Of a stretch of 64,000 nt of DNA, positions 27,170-38,763 are shown in pieces. The position numbers and the translations under genes were made by a program. Below the pieces are notes generated by a model, which did not search any database, had not been told where the DNA came from, and was given only the letters and a program-made list of their open reading frames with translations. Location: positions 2,976,001 through 3,040,000 of the forward strand of contig NC_081335.1 of the NCBI RefSeq assembly GCF_022539665.2. Direction: 5' to 3'. Position 1 is the stretch's first letter. Every line of letters begins with the position of its first letter. The DNA is from Daphnia carinata. Its lineage: Eukaryota; Arthropoda; Branchiopoda; Diplostraca; Daphniidae.

Positions 27170-28588
27170 CTCAACAGGTACGCACGTAGCAGCGTTTATT
27201 TCAGGCAAGTGTCATCACTCTGTTAAAGTTAGTGTGGTACGTTCATCATAATTCATAGTTAAGTCGCTCGTCCTGTGCATCGTTTTCCTGTGACTGCTTC
27301 TACGATACTCATACAAGTTAGATAATATTGCAAATTGCTAGTGATGGTGGACCTTATGTCCGTTGTACTTACTACTTTTGGTTTGATGCAGTTGGCCAGG
27401 TCCTGTGGTGTCTAAACTCTAGGGCGATTCGAATGCGCTAGACAAGGTGGCATTCGCTGGATTTCTTACATTCTTCGGGGGCTTACACAACGTCGTATTC
27501 AATGATAGAGGCTACGTTCCAAACATCTTTTGTGGTCACACAAACTCCAAGCGATACAGACACCCAATTTACTCCACATCAGTCGTCCTCATCAGTTTAA
27601 CCATCTTTTACCATATAATTAAATTTAAAATGAAGCATTTTATTAGATAGGAATAAATGGACGTAACATCGGCGGTCAACGCTCCCCACCCGAGTGCCTG
27701 TTAGTCGCAATCGGTCACAGAAGACATTGGAGAATCGCTGTAAATGAAAGTTCATTCATTGTCATAGGTTCCTTATTGTCTAGAACAAAGCGATTTCATG
27801 TGATCTTGCACGTTTCTCACATTGCAGCTCTTAATGTCAGCGCTGCCTCATCAACGGTTACAACATCCCATCACACTACGACCCCATCACACAAATGTGT
27901 GCAAAGTTTCTGAGGCAGGAAGGGATGAATTCAACACAAATTAAAGAAGCAAATCCTCAAACTGAAGTACTTTTCATTACCAAAAGTTAGGATAGAGTTC
28001 TGAAAGAATACCCCAATCCTGTGACACTGACGTGCGCTCCTAATGTTCACCATTGAAGGACAGGCCGTGTTTGTTTATACTGTGTCTATTGTGTCTTCCA
28101 TAGACACATTAGAAGTAGCCACCCTGTCAATAGACAACATGGGTCTGAAATACCCTCTTCATTTTTGACTTGTGGGCTAAATCTAATTGGAAAATGCAAG
28201 GAAGAAAATCAAACAGAAAGAGCATCTCAAGTTTCGCGACTGCTCATCGCCGGAATGTCTCGGGCGTGCTCGCCATTTCGCTGGAACAAGTAGGTAGTGG
28301 CGCCACGGTTCGATGCACATTGACAGTTTCTTCAACTATCTCGGCGTCTTCCACTGTTTGCTCCTCCTTATCCGTCTCCTTATGTGCCCCTGCTCTGTTT
28401 AAATAGCCACGAAGATACCTCTGTCCTATTTAATTACCATTCGTCATGGAACGATAGGCCGTTTCGACAGGATGAAAAAGGAAAATCCCCCCCCAACAAT
28501 TTAAAGATGTTTGTATTGACATATAATTATTATCGTTTATATTCATGTGATTATTAAGTACGTATATGTATACTGCAGTTGTGTGTCA

Positions 28589-30095
28589 TTACCACGCCCG
28601 GACGCTGGACGAAAAACTGTGCTGGTGGAAGTTCTGCCCAGCACTACCTCCGCTAACGTTGTTGCTGACGTTACCTCCCATCAGTGCATAATATCCGGCC
28701 GTTTCTGCAGGTGTTCCAGAATACGCCATGTCTTGGTGGTGGTGGTACGATGATGTTGCTGCATTGCCGTAGGTTAACGCTGACGTAGCTGGATGTTGTT
28801 GGTGACTATACAATGTGGAATAAGGAGGCAGAACGGGATGTTGTTGAAGGTGAGGATCGTGTGGTGGGTGTTGATATAGAATCGATTCTTCCGCTTCAGA
28901 TGGAGTGCCCATTCCAGTTGAAGAAATGATGGAGTCGTCGGCCATCTTACGGATGGGCGTTGTCGCTGTTCCAGGCTCAGGAGATGTCGTGATGCTGTTG
29001 GAGTCTAATGGCTTTTCGCTCAACTGGCGTTTGCATTTATAGCGGCGGTTTTGGAACCAGATCTTTACCTAGTGGAGATTAAAGGTAAGTTTCAATTTAT
29101 TCGTGTTTCTAATGATTAATTAATGGTACTACCTGAGTGGGTGTTAGTTTGAGTACCAAAGACAGGTGTTCGCGTTCTGGTGCAGATAGGTATCGTTGTT
29201 GCTTGAATCTCCGTTCTAATTCGTACACCTGTGCCTGATTTGTATAGATTGATTAATAATTATGGTTGATTAAAATTAAATGTCTGAAATACCTGAGAGA
29301 AGAGGACACGAGGTTTACGTTTGAGACGTGTTGTCCGTTGGCTCGTGTTAATTGACTCGTTCCCAGAGCTACTCTTTTTGCTGAAGTTATTCTCCGGTTT
29401 TGCCGCTAGGATTCCTAATCATTTACAATCGAAGGTGTTGATTTAAGTGTGGAACTTTATGCTGGGAGAAACTAATGCGACTTACGGTTTGATTTGATTT
29501 TGTTAGTGGCGTTTTCCATAGAATTCCCGCAATTGACTTCCTGTTCAGAAAATGGCGGACACAGGTGAGAGAGCTGCTGGACGTGGTGAGACGTAGTTAA
29601 CGGCCTACTCGCTGCAGGATTTCTTTGCTGGACAATTGCCATTTTGCTCTCGTCTTCTTCCCTGAAGCGGCTGAATTCTTCAGCTACTGGGGGGCAATCG
29701 TAAGGCATGTAGTTGTACGAATAATCGTAATGGGCCGGATCGATTGCTTGTTGATGCTGCGGAGGGGGCTGGATGTGATGGTGTTGCTGCAGTGCGATGT
29801 AAGTCGGTCCGGTTGGCTGTTCTTCCATCGGCATCATCGTCCGATTATCGCCCAGCATTGTGTTATTACCCATTCCGTTGTTCTCCAGCCAATAATTGGC
29901 GTAGTAACCAGCGGAATTGGCTGCTGCTTCTGCCGGGTTGACCATTATCGGGTCGAGTAATAGCGGATCGGTCGATGCTGTGGCCGCCGCTTCGGGTCCT
30001 GGACTTACTCCGTTGCCTATCATCCCGTCACCATCGTCGAATTCCAAAATATCTCGCACACTGAACGACGTCGCCATTTGCTGATCGCACAACAT
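28589..30095 (-). CDS. tin: Tinman / NK4 (Nkx2-5-type) homeobox transcription factor
   Basis: The protein has about 437 codons in four exons: 29486-30095, 29293-29414, 29133-29234 and 28589-29068. The ATG at 30095 begins [11 protein letters not shown]. The open frame extends further upstream, but the 5' part there is low-complexity and lies across the likely promoter. Residues 10-18 are the TN motif SFSVRDILE. The homeodomain (about residues 235-294) runs from [19 protein letters not shown] to [13 protein letters not shown] with Tyr54. It is cut twice, after position 10 (FSQ^AQV) and between 44 and 45 (PTQ^VKIW). The protein ends RAW, like the GIRAW terminus of vertebrate Nkx2-5. The family specifies heart and dorsal mesoderm. 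Bagpipe is the next gene downstream, as in flies. Confidence 0.95.
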
Positions 30096-30247
30096 TATTT
30101 TTGGTGAGTAATTTTGAATCAATGCGAAGGTGTACAACAATGCAATTTGTTTTTGTTTTTTTAAGGATTTGATTAGGAAATAGACAATATTTTTTTTTCT
30201 AGGAGGGAAAGCACTTTGCTGTAGAGGCTGCGATGATCTCAGAATCC

Positions 30248-30288
30248 AAACTGAGTGGATCGGTTGGCTGGACACGCAAGTTATAAAC
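30248..30288 (-). promoter_or_regulatory. Tinman core promoter (TATA plus TCAGTT initiator)
   Basis: On the minus strand a TATAA element (30285-30281) lies about 33 nt upstream of TCAGTTT (30254-30248), a good arthropod initiator. Transcription from here would give a 5' UTR of about 155 nt to the ATG at 30095. This supports the internal ATG over the longer open frame. Confidence 0.55.
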
Positions 30289-30531
30289 ATGAAGAGTGTT
30301 TTGTAGCTACAGAGAGAACTATAGGAGGCGTGACTTTCTTTTTTTTTTTTAAATAAATGGAAATTTAAGAAAACCTCCAAAGAAAAACACAACCACCGTC
30401 CGTTAGCCCCGCCCGTTTTGGACCCCGGAGTAAATGGATCGGGACAAGAGAGAAAGTGGTTGTGGTGTTGCTACTGATGCGGCGCGTCAAAGGTCGAGGA
30501 GGTTAGACCAACAAAATTTTTTTCTTTTTGT

Positions 30532-30557
30532 CTGTGTGTGTGTGTGTGTGTGTGTGT
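30532..30557. repeat. TG dinucleotide microsatellite upstream of tinman
   Basis: About 12 TG units, followed by CGCGTCCGCG and a second short TG run. Confidence 0.85.
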
Positions 30558-33365
30558 CCGCGTCCGCGTATGTGTGTGTGTAAAGATGACACAACGCAGC
30601 CACGTCCAACGGCGCCATCAAACTAATTGCCAATCTCCACAGAGTCTCTTTTTTCACATGTCCTTATGGACGGTTGCTTTTTAAACTAGTCTGGGATAAT
30701 GACTTTAATCAAATGAAATTAAAGCTAAGAAGGTCCTCTTTATTAACTTAACATTTGAATTGCACACCTCAATCTGTTCTAATCAACATCTTAACGTCTA
30801 CTGTATCCGATTTCTACAGGATAATGGGAAGAATCACAACATGTTTATTAGTTTCAGTCAATGTTGGCTGCCCGGCGACAGACTTCCGTCTCAATAGTAT
30901 AAAAGATATACATATATACAGAGCCATTTGTATCCTATATATGTGTGTATACTGACAAAACCAATATGCTTTATTCAGTTTCTCCCTCTGCGCAGACGTC
31001 CCTTCTTTTTTGCCGCCGTCTCTGAGCCTTTTAAGCACGTCGCAGGTCATCCGATCTTTTGACCTGAGAATGGCCATTGTATGTAGTACTGAGTATTGTG
31101 TAGTTTTGCCGTTCTTTTTTTTTTTTTTTTTTACCCGTATATACTTTGACTTTGTCAAAGTACAGTATTTAAGGCGTTCTCCCTATCCAGGCTTACAATG
31201 AGGTCCATTTTTTTTTTCTCGTCTTCTGTTTCACGAGCCTTTACAAAGTGCATTTGGCATTCCGTGGGAGTGAATCCTGCCTTTCTATACGAAAGAAAAA
31301 CCCATTTATAAAGCTCGTATAGAAACATAGGCCAATCTAGCTGTTCAAATACTTACCATAGCTAGCCAAAAACCAATATTTGGCAAGAAAGGTTTTTCTT
31401 TGCGCCTAAAATAGAACCACTTGATGTTTAATTTTGGAAGTCCATTTTCATTAGAAATCTAGCAGAACTACAGGCACGTCAGTTTATCGCATCAATCAGG
31501 GACATCCTGGTCCGTGTGAGTTCAACTTCCACGATCCGCACGTAGCGCTGAATAAGGTTTTCGAATTTTGTAGTTTATGTACACCATTGACGTCCTCTTT
31601 TTAAAACGAAAGTAAAATTTAACTTGATGTAGTTTATTGAAAAAAAGTGAAGGGAATGGTAAGGAACTGAAAAAATAAAATAACACGCGGCTTTCTTGTA
31701 AAAACTTTCAGCCTCCATATCCGACCGGCTCGATATCAGTTTTAAAAAAAAAAAAGCTCGCCTGGACTTTGTTAAACTACGATGGCAGACGGGTTTTTTT
31801 TTTCGGACGGCGCGGCGGTCGAGACGGACGTATATATGTTGTCTATTGCACTGCGTAGATGTTGCATGTTTCTCTTCTTTTTCTGTAGCATGTTTCATCT
31901 TTCCTTATTTTTCTCTCATCCGACCTTGCAGATGCAGCCAGAAGCGCAACCAGCAGAGAAGGAATCTGTTCCAGGACATTTCAAAAGAAAATTTCGCCCC
32001 CATTTTTGTTTTTTCTTAAACCAAAAGAAAGAAAAAAGAGCTTGAAATGGATTTGGCTGCCTTACTGTAGCTGGATCTTTTCTGTTTCAGCGATGGAGCG
32101 GCTGATGCGTCAGCATGGCACGCCGAACCTATGCTGTTCGATAACGTCGACGGGTCTCTGTTTTCTTGTATAGTTTTCTGGCTTATTCTCTTACTTCTCT
32201 ATACATTAGTAAAATTAGGTGTTCAAGACCTGCTGCATCTGTGAGGTCACCACCTTTATCAACGCCATGACCCACCAGACCAACACTCTCTTCCGGCTGT
32301 TAGACTCGCTCTCATCTGCTTCCCGTGATTCATCTGCTCTAGCGCATCCATTTCACATGTTTTAAAGGTATCAGTTTATCATATAACAAATACTTGATTT
32401 CATTTAATTCTATAAATATGGAATCGGATCATTTTTTACAAATAGTCGGGATGTCTACGGTCGCAGAGAGTATTCGGAATTTTCAATAGATATGAAGATG
32501 ATAAAAGAAAAAACGGACTGGTAGTATAGACAGTGATGTCAGTGCAGTATGGAACATAGAGACGATTATAAAAGAAAAAAAAAAACAAGAACGAAAAAGA
32601 AGCTGAAAAAAGATGAAGAAAGCCATCTCTGGTTAGTGTCAGTTTGGGTTAGAAATAGAAAGACGTCGTATGGCTGTATAGATACGTGTTGTTGGGTCCA
32701 GCATCAGCAACCAGGACGGTAGAAACCATAGCACTAAATTCTTCTCTCCCGATATGTATTTTTTGTTATAGTTTTCTATTTTTTTTTTTTTTCGATGGGA
32801 GAGAAGAACGAAGGAAACGATGGAACGTAGGAAACCCAGCCAAACATATAGCAGTGTATTTCTTTTTAAGAAAAATGATTTGCTGCTGGGATGTTTTTCG
32901 CTCTGGCGCCGCCCAGTGTATCTCTTTTTCCCAGCACTACCATCGGCAAGCATAACGGAGGGGGAGTTTATTATGCGGCGCCGCCGTAATCGTTTTCCCT
33001 AGAAAAAAAAAAATGAAAGAGACGCGCACTGCGCCAAAGAAAATGGATTGCCCAAAACTGACAACTTTTTAAATGGAACCTCTTTGCGTTAAATAGACCG
33101 TCTAACATTGTCTCACCATGGGGAAACCGATAGACGTCCGAACGCAGCCTAGGCCTAGCATTGATACTACAACTTTGTACATATGCGCTATATTATGCCC
33201 TTTTTACGGATCTTTGGCGGTTACTTTAAAAGGCTGTTGTACGCCGTTTTTTTACTGTCAAACATAATGGAACATATTGGTCTATTTCTATGCCTTGTTC
33301 AAAATGCGCAGATGATGTAATATCGCGTTCATTGGTAATGCGTGATAACGTGAGCGTAGTCTGAA

Positions 33366-33686
33366 ATGATCCATTATGTGAAACAATTGACCCACTCCGT
33401 GGAAGTGTTGAGGGCATCAAGTGAAGAAGGTTCATCCTTAGTTTATCTCGATAGCTTTGATGGATTAAAAGTAGGATTGTATCACAATTACTTACCGCAA
33501 TTTGTTATACTGATGTCTCTTCACCTTGCAAGCTCAAGCATTTTTACGCGTCCACTACCAGTTTTCGGCCGGAAGCAATTGGTCAATCGTTATCTTCTAG
33601 TGAGTTTTCTTTTTGTTTTTTTATGCTTTATCTCTAAACAGCAGTTCATGAAGTATTGCAGGATACTTCAAGAACTTACAGAATAA
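33366..33686 (+). CDS. Hypothetical small protein, possibly with a retained mini-intron
   Basis: The ATG at 33366 has an in-frame TAG shortly upstream and opens 106 codons, beginning MIHYVKQLTH. Composition is balanced rather than low-complexity. Near the C-terminus lies a hydrophobic stretch (LLVSFLFVFLCFIS). That stretch coincides with a 42-nt segment (33600-33641) that has a strong donor (GTGAGT) and acceptor (TAAACAG) and is a multiple of three. Splicing would remove the hydrophobic part and leave 92 codons. I do not recognise a family, and the ORF could be spurious. The unusual exon-or-intron segment is described under findings. Confidence 0.3.
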   Translation: MIHYVKQLTHSVEVLRASSEEGSSLVYLDSFDGLKVGLYHNYLPQFVILMSLHLASSSIFTRPLPVFGRKQLVNRYLLVSFLFVFLCFISKQQFMKYCRILQELTE

Positions 33687-34213
33687 CGGTTACTCAAGTT
33701 GTGAAAATGTTGAACACAAGTCTTGTTAGACATTGTGGCTATCTCGTTCTTCTCTAAAAAAAAATGATAAATTTTTATGTACGGCTGTGCAAACTACTTG
33801 GAAATGAAACTTTAACTTTAAAAAATTTATTTTATTGTCTTACATTCTGAAGGGTTGATTAGAACTGCCCTTTTTTACGTTGCATTAGTCGATATCAAAC
33901 TGTGATCTTAAATAAGCTTTGGTTTTATCAACGTACTCAAAGGACGACAATGATGCTGGAGCTGCGCAGAGGTGTACAAGTTAATCTCTTGGTCAAACAG
34001 AGCGTATACTTTATGGCCTCTTATCACGCCTATCGTTAAAGATTAAAATAATGCTTTTGTTTCAGCCAAATAAGGGAAAGGTAAACGAGTGCAACATGTG
34101 AATTCGGAAACATACGTGATCTCCGGTTGACTGTAACATCGTGAACGAATTCAAGTGCAGAAATCTATTGACGTGAAACAGTTAAAGAATACTTTGTTGA
34201 ACTCATTAGTAGA

Positions 34214-35375
34214 ATGATTTCATTCCGTTCGCTTCGAACCAGTTCTTGCTTGATTTTTGTGACTTTAATCGGGACGCTTGTAAGTGGAACCCCAAATGGA
34301 GCACCGGTAGCAGCTTGCAGTACCATGACTCCCGAACATGGCGTCGAAGCCAAAACGACTCGCTCACCTTACGTCACTATTCCAACGGTAAACATCTGAA
34401 ACGTTCAAATTGATTATTCCACATTAATCAACTATTTTGCTTTCGTTCTTGTTTGAATATTTCAGCTTATGGAAGACGAATCGGTTCGATTGACTCTGAT
34501 GGCCAACTCGAGTGGCTATTCAACATTCAGAGGTCTCTTAGTTTTTGTGGCTTGTTCAATGCAGTTATAGTAGTTGTAATAATACGGTGCTTTAGGATAC
34601 TTGGTGATGGCTTTCGACAATTCTTTGGGTGATGCTGCTCCTCCGATTGGAATATTCAGCGAAACTGTAGAGGGAACTCCTGTACTTACACCAGGAAATT
34701 ATCTCGATTGTCTCAACGGCGTCAAAGTAGAAATTTTTTTAAATTTTTGTTTATTGTTTCATTTTATTTCTTACTTTGCAACTGACCAAAGAATGCAGCC
34801 ACACATAAGGATAACGCCCCAAAAGTGATCGTTAACCTTTTATGGGTCCCACCTTATGGATTTATGGGTGACGTAGTTTTCAAGTAAGTTATATACTTCC
34901 GCCAGAAATGGCGATCGGGACTGCTATCTTTTTTTCAAATTCTTTATTTCTGCACCTTGTTAACCTTCTAGAACGACCTATGTTCAAAATGTAACGTCCT
35001 TCTGGGTGAAAACGTTATCGGATGTTGTATCCATCTCATCACCCACAACTACAACAACACCGGCATCGACTAACACAACACCGGTAACCATATAACCACT
35101 CTCTTATAGCTGAAATGTGTACGTAAAAAGAGTGAACTAATGTTTCTTGTTTCTTTTCAATTTTTCTCACTGCACGACATCGTCAACTGTTTGAAAACTT
35201 CGTCCTCGGTACGTAAAGAAATCCTGGGCTAGTGTTTTCAGTTTAAATTTACATTGCTTCAACTATTTCATTTGTTTTCCATAGGTAATCACAGGCCGGA
35301 GCAACTAAATTGACTCCATGGATTGGAACTATCGTGCTGGCTGTTGTCGCTATTTTTGTCACTGCATTGGCATAA
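34214..35375 (+). CDS. Reeler-domain protein with Thr-rich stalk and hydrophobic tail
   Basis: The protein has 218 codons in six exons: 34214-34387, 34466-34532, 34596-34726, 34792-34883, 34972-35083 and 35295-35375, all GT-AG. A signal peptide (SSCLIFVTLIGTLVSG) is followed by the Reeler start TPNGAP..AC..M.PEHG. The core motifs GYLVMAF and DCLNGVKNAATHKD, then LLWVPP, then SFWVK match the paralogue at 14587-15399, including the two cysteines. A Thr-rich stalk (TTTTTPASTNTTP) leads to a terminal hydrophobic helix (TIVLAVVAIFVTALA), consistent with a GPI anchor or membrane tail at the cell surface. A defence or adhesion role is inferred from the family. Exon 6 was placed by frame and an ACAG acceptor. 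An extra small exon in the 35.1-35.2 kb gap cannot be excluded. Confidence 0.85.
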
Positions 35376-36928
35376 ATCCTTTTGATACGCTACGCAACAG
35401 ACACATTGGTCAGCAATATGGAACGAGCTCGCTATTCGTGATGTTCTAAATACACATAACAATATAAAAAAGTGTCGTTTTCTATGGTATTTCAACAATC
35501 ATAGCGGTTCTATTTTGGCATTAGTTTCCTTTCTACCGACCTTGATTTGTTTAAAGTGGCGAAAAACTCTTGTGAAAAAAAGGGCCAGTTTACGTTAATT
35601 CCTTAACCCAGACGGTCAAAATGCCAGCTGGAACTAGCCTGTTTAAGTACAGGATTTTTACCGATCGTATCTTCGTCCCGCATTTTTTTTTTAGAAATTG
35701 AATTGTGTTGAACATAGGGGGTTAGCTTTCAGAAGAATTACTGAAAGAAGAAACTGGCATCTTCGATTTAAAAAAAAATAAAACAGTTGTTAATCATTCG
35801 GTAAACTGCGGGAAAGAATTTCTCGTTAATTTAATGAGGTTCGATGAGGAAATAGTAACAGCTTTATTAGGGAGAGTGTAAACAATCCGCCACTTCCGTT
35901 AGGGAAACCGGAAATCATGAATACTTGTGTTGTCGTTAAAGAGCCGCTGACAGTCCACAATGTGTTACGCGGAAGAGGACAAGTGAGCCACACCCGTTCG
36001 CAGAAGGTAAAAAATGCCATTTTTTGTAGTTTCTCTATAGCATAAACACCAATGTCTTATTAAACGATATTTGGTCGGTAATGCGCTTAGATTGCCGTAA
36101 CTGTCTAGCTACCAAACGCAACAAAAGTGGACATCGCTAACGTTTACAAAAAAAAGTGGCTAGGATCCATACCTGCTGCATAAACCCTAGTCTTATCAGT
36201 TATAACGCGCGTGATCGCTGTAGACTCACAACATTTCTTCGGTGCCATATCAAACTAAAGAAAACAAGTTAGAAACAAAACTCATCATGTCATAGTGTAA
36301 CATCTTCAGACAGTAGTCGTTGTAGCCTTTTAAAGTACACACAACTGTATTAGATAACGCACCATACCTCCCCCACCCTTACAGTGGTAATCCTTAACAT
36401 AGAGAGACGACGTTCTAAAAGCGTTTGCGTTTTATCTTCGTAGGGCGTTGTGGCAGATTCATCTGGTTGGAAAGCATAGGCCGTTCAGCTCGATGCATTT
36501 GTAATCGCTCAAAACCGTTGCCTTGGTATGTAATTGAGTGTGCAGTCTCTGCATGTCTTTGTCGTCTGCACGCCGCAATTTAGAAATCTCTTTGTTGTTT
36601 TCTTGGCATCTCCGTCAAATGTTAGAATAACACGTAAGTTTGATTCAAGAAAACTATTATAAAACATTTTAATTTATCCCTGTTGTCTTGGGAATAATCA
36701 AGCACTTTATTATGATGCTCTGCTCATGCCCAGCAACTATCACATGTTTTGGTGCCAAAAGAAATACGTAGATTCAACAACTTATTATTTGAAGATGGCT
36801 TGAGGAAGTAAAGATTGTTGAGGACCAAATCTTGATATTGACGCTGCAGTGGCAACAGAACGGTCTGGCAACTATTTATATGTTTTGTGTAGTGATCCAC
36901 ATTTACCACTGTAACACTATTTTTGCAG
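35376..36928. other. Intergenic region upstream of egghead
   Basis: No coding exon seen. It probably holds the 3' UTR of the Reeler gene and the promoter and non-coding first exon of egghead, because egghead exon 1 begins at a splice acceptor (TTTTTGCAG, ending at 36928). Confidence 0.5.
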
Positions 36929-36945
36929 GTTATGCCAGCTGCAAT

Positions 36946-38763
36946 ATGATTTTTATTCATCTAGCAAACATACTACTGTTATTTAGTATAATTTCAACTT
37001 TCGTTTATTATGGGTCAAATCTTGGATCACATTCGGATAGTGTCTCTCCACAAACATTTATGAGCTCTTGGGAAAAATATGGCTGGTTCACACTCGCTTT
37101 ATACTTATGCCAATACCTGGCACTTCTGGCCTTACCACAAGCAGTTTTCAATTTCTTGGGTTTTGTTTTATTCAACCCATTCCCTGAAGATCCACAAATA
37201 GAGGTAAATACTCAAACAATCAAGCATACATTTCTTCTTTGAATGTAATCAAATCTTTCCATTTTAGAAACCTATTTTGTTAGTCCCCTTTATATGTTTC
37301 CGTATGGTTACCAGAGGAGACTATCCTGAACTAGTACGAAACAATGTGCAGAGGAATGCTAACACCTGCTTGGATGCAGGGCTTGAGAATTTTATTATTG
37401 AAGTAGTTGCAGACAAATCAACGTCGCTAGTCCCTTCGCTGCATGTACGGGAAGTGATTGTGCCTGCAAATTATCAGACAAGATCTGGAGCTATGTTTAA
37501 AGCCAGAGCACTGCAATACTGCCTAGAGGATAGTGTAAGTAATCAAAATTGAAAAATCTTTGTTGAACAAAATACTTTTACATGCCTACAGTAATCAACT
37601 TTTATTTTTGGTAGGTAAATCAACTTGATGATGAAGATTGGATTGTACATTTGGATGAGGAAACTTTACTGACAGTTAACAGTGTACGGGGTATAATTAA
37701 TTTTGTTTGCAAGGGTAAACATCAGTTTGGCCAAGGAATGATAACATATGCCAATGAACAGGTAGATACAAAACCGTTGGCTGTTACTGTGCTTCCCGTG
37801 ACTGACACTTTTCTACCATCTTAGATAGTTAATTATTTCCTCACGCTGTGCGATACGCTCCGGGTAGCTGAGGATATGGGCAAAATCCAATTCCAGCTAC
37901 GTGTTTTACGAATGCCGATTTTAGGATGGAAAGGGTCTTATGTCGTTTCTCAAGTAACTACAATTTCCTTGACTAACCGTTATCGGTCATACAGCTCAAA
38001 CACACTACAAATAAATAGTGTTTATTAAATTTATTATTTTTTTTAAAGCTGGGGGCAGAACGTAAGGTGTCCTACGACAACGGCCCTGACAGCTCTGTTG
38101 CTGAGGACACATATTTCGGCATCCTTGCCGCTAGCCAGGGCTATTCGTTTGATTTTATTCACGGTAATATGTGTGAAAAATCTCCTTTCAGCTTGATGGA
38201 TTTCCTCCAGCAAAGGAAACGCTGGCTTCAGGGTCTTTTGCTAGTAGCTCACTCATCTAGACTTCCCTTCAGGTAATTGTTTTTATGTCGGAATATGGTT
38301 GTTCCAGAAATAAGGGTAAGAAACTACCAGCCTGCCTTTCTCCTATCTAGATATCGATTTCCATTAGGCATAAGTGTTTATGCCTGGATTACCATGCCTT
38401 TAACAACCGCCAATCTTTTTTTAAAACCGATATTCCCCATCCCTATTCCTCAGGTAAAATTTAAAAAAAAAACCAATTAATGTTAGTTCAAGCACGAAGG
38501 TTATAAAAAATGTCTCCTTACAGGTTGTAGATATTAGCGTATCTTTCATCGGCGGCATTTGGATGTTTCTTTATATCTATGGTACCTGCCGATCGTTCAG
38601 CATTGCTCGCGTCGGGGTTTTTAAATTCCTGCTGCTATTGATGACCGGTGTGATCGTCACGCCGTTTAAAGTTGTAGTTGAAAATATAGCTGTTGTATGG
38701 GGTCTTTTTACGCCAAAACACACATTTTTCGTAGTGAAAAAAGACCTTATGCAACTCGTGTGA
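36946..38763 (+). CDS. egh: Egghead, beta-1,4-mannosyltransferase (BRE-3 type)
   Basis: Egghead adds mannose to glucosylceramide to build arthropod glycosphingolipids (MacCer) in the Golgi or ER membrane. I read about 455 codons in seven coding exons: 36946-37203, 37268-37534, 37615-37761, about 37823-37953, 38049-38272, 38351-38453 and 38524-38763. The ATG at 36946 follows a splice acceptor, so a non-coding upstream exon is likely. N-terminal membrane segments (IFIHLANILLLFSIIS and a second around LALYLCQYLALLALP) come first. The GT2-type catalytic core follows: RVVTRGD-like RMVTRGDYPELV, DWIVHLDEETLL (the metal-binding acidic motif), FGQGMITYANE, SVAEDTYFGI and the QQRKRWLQG acceptor motif. 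Two or three C-terminal membrane helices complete it. Length and motif order match fly Egghead along the whole protein. Confidence 0.96.

Larger units (their letters stand above)
22371..28588. other. Intergenic region between bagpipe and tinman
   Basis: About 6 kb that starts at the bagpipe 5' UTR and promoter and ends at the tinman stop codon. It includes an AG microsatellite (22591-22615) and poly-A runs. Around 26.4-27.2 kb a series of good splice sites on the plus strand suggests a spliced transcript (separate entry at 27002). The rest shows no defensible exon. Shared enhancers for the flanking homeobox genes are likely but not identifiable here. Confidence 0.55.
30096..33365. other. Intergenic region between tinman and the compact plus-strand gene block
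   Basis: It contains the tinman promoter, a TG microsatellite and several homopolymers (for example poly-T near 31117-31132). Around 31.9-32.4 kb the plus strand has splice-like signals (TTGCAG, TTTCAG, AAATTAG acceptors) next to GC-rich sequence. I cannot build a continuous frame from them, and a non-coding transcript is possible. No other gene is visible. Confidence 0.5.

Noticed and set aside
30096-30392. N-terminal extension of the tinman open frame by 99 codons
   Set aside because: The extension crosses the TATA and initiator elements and is Lys/Phe-rich. The TN motif directly follows the internal ATG at 30095, as in the family.
7600-34155. Apparent enrichment of TCAAGTG (Tinman) sites across the homeobox block
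   Set aside because: About eight occurrences on both strands in 64 kb is close to chance expectation. Only the bagpipe intron site was kept, as a weak candidate.
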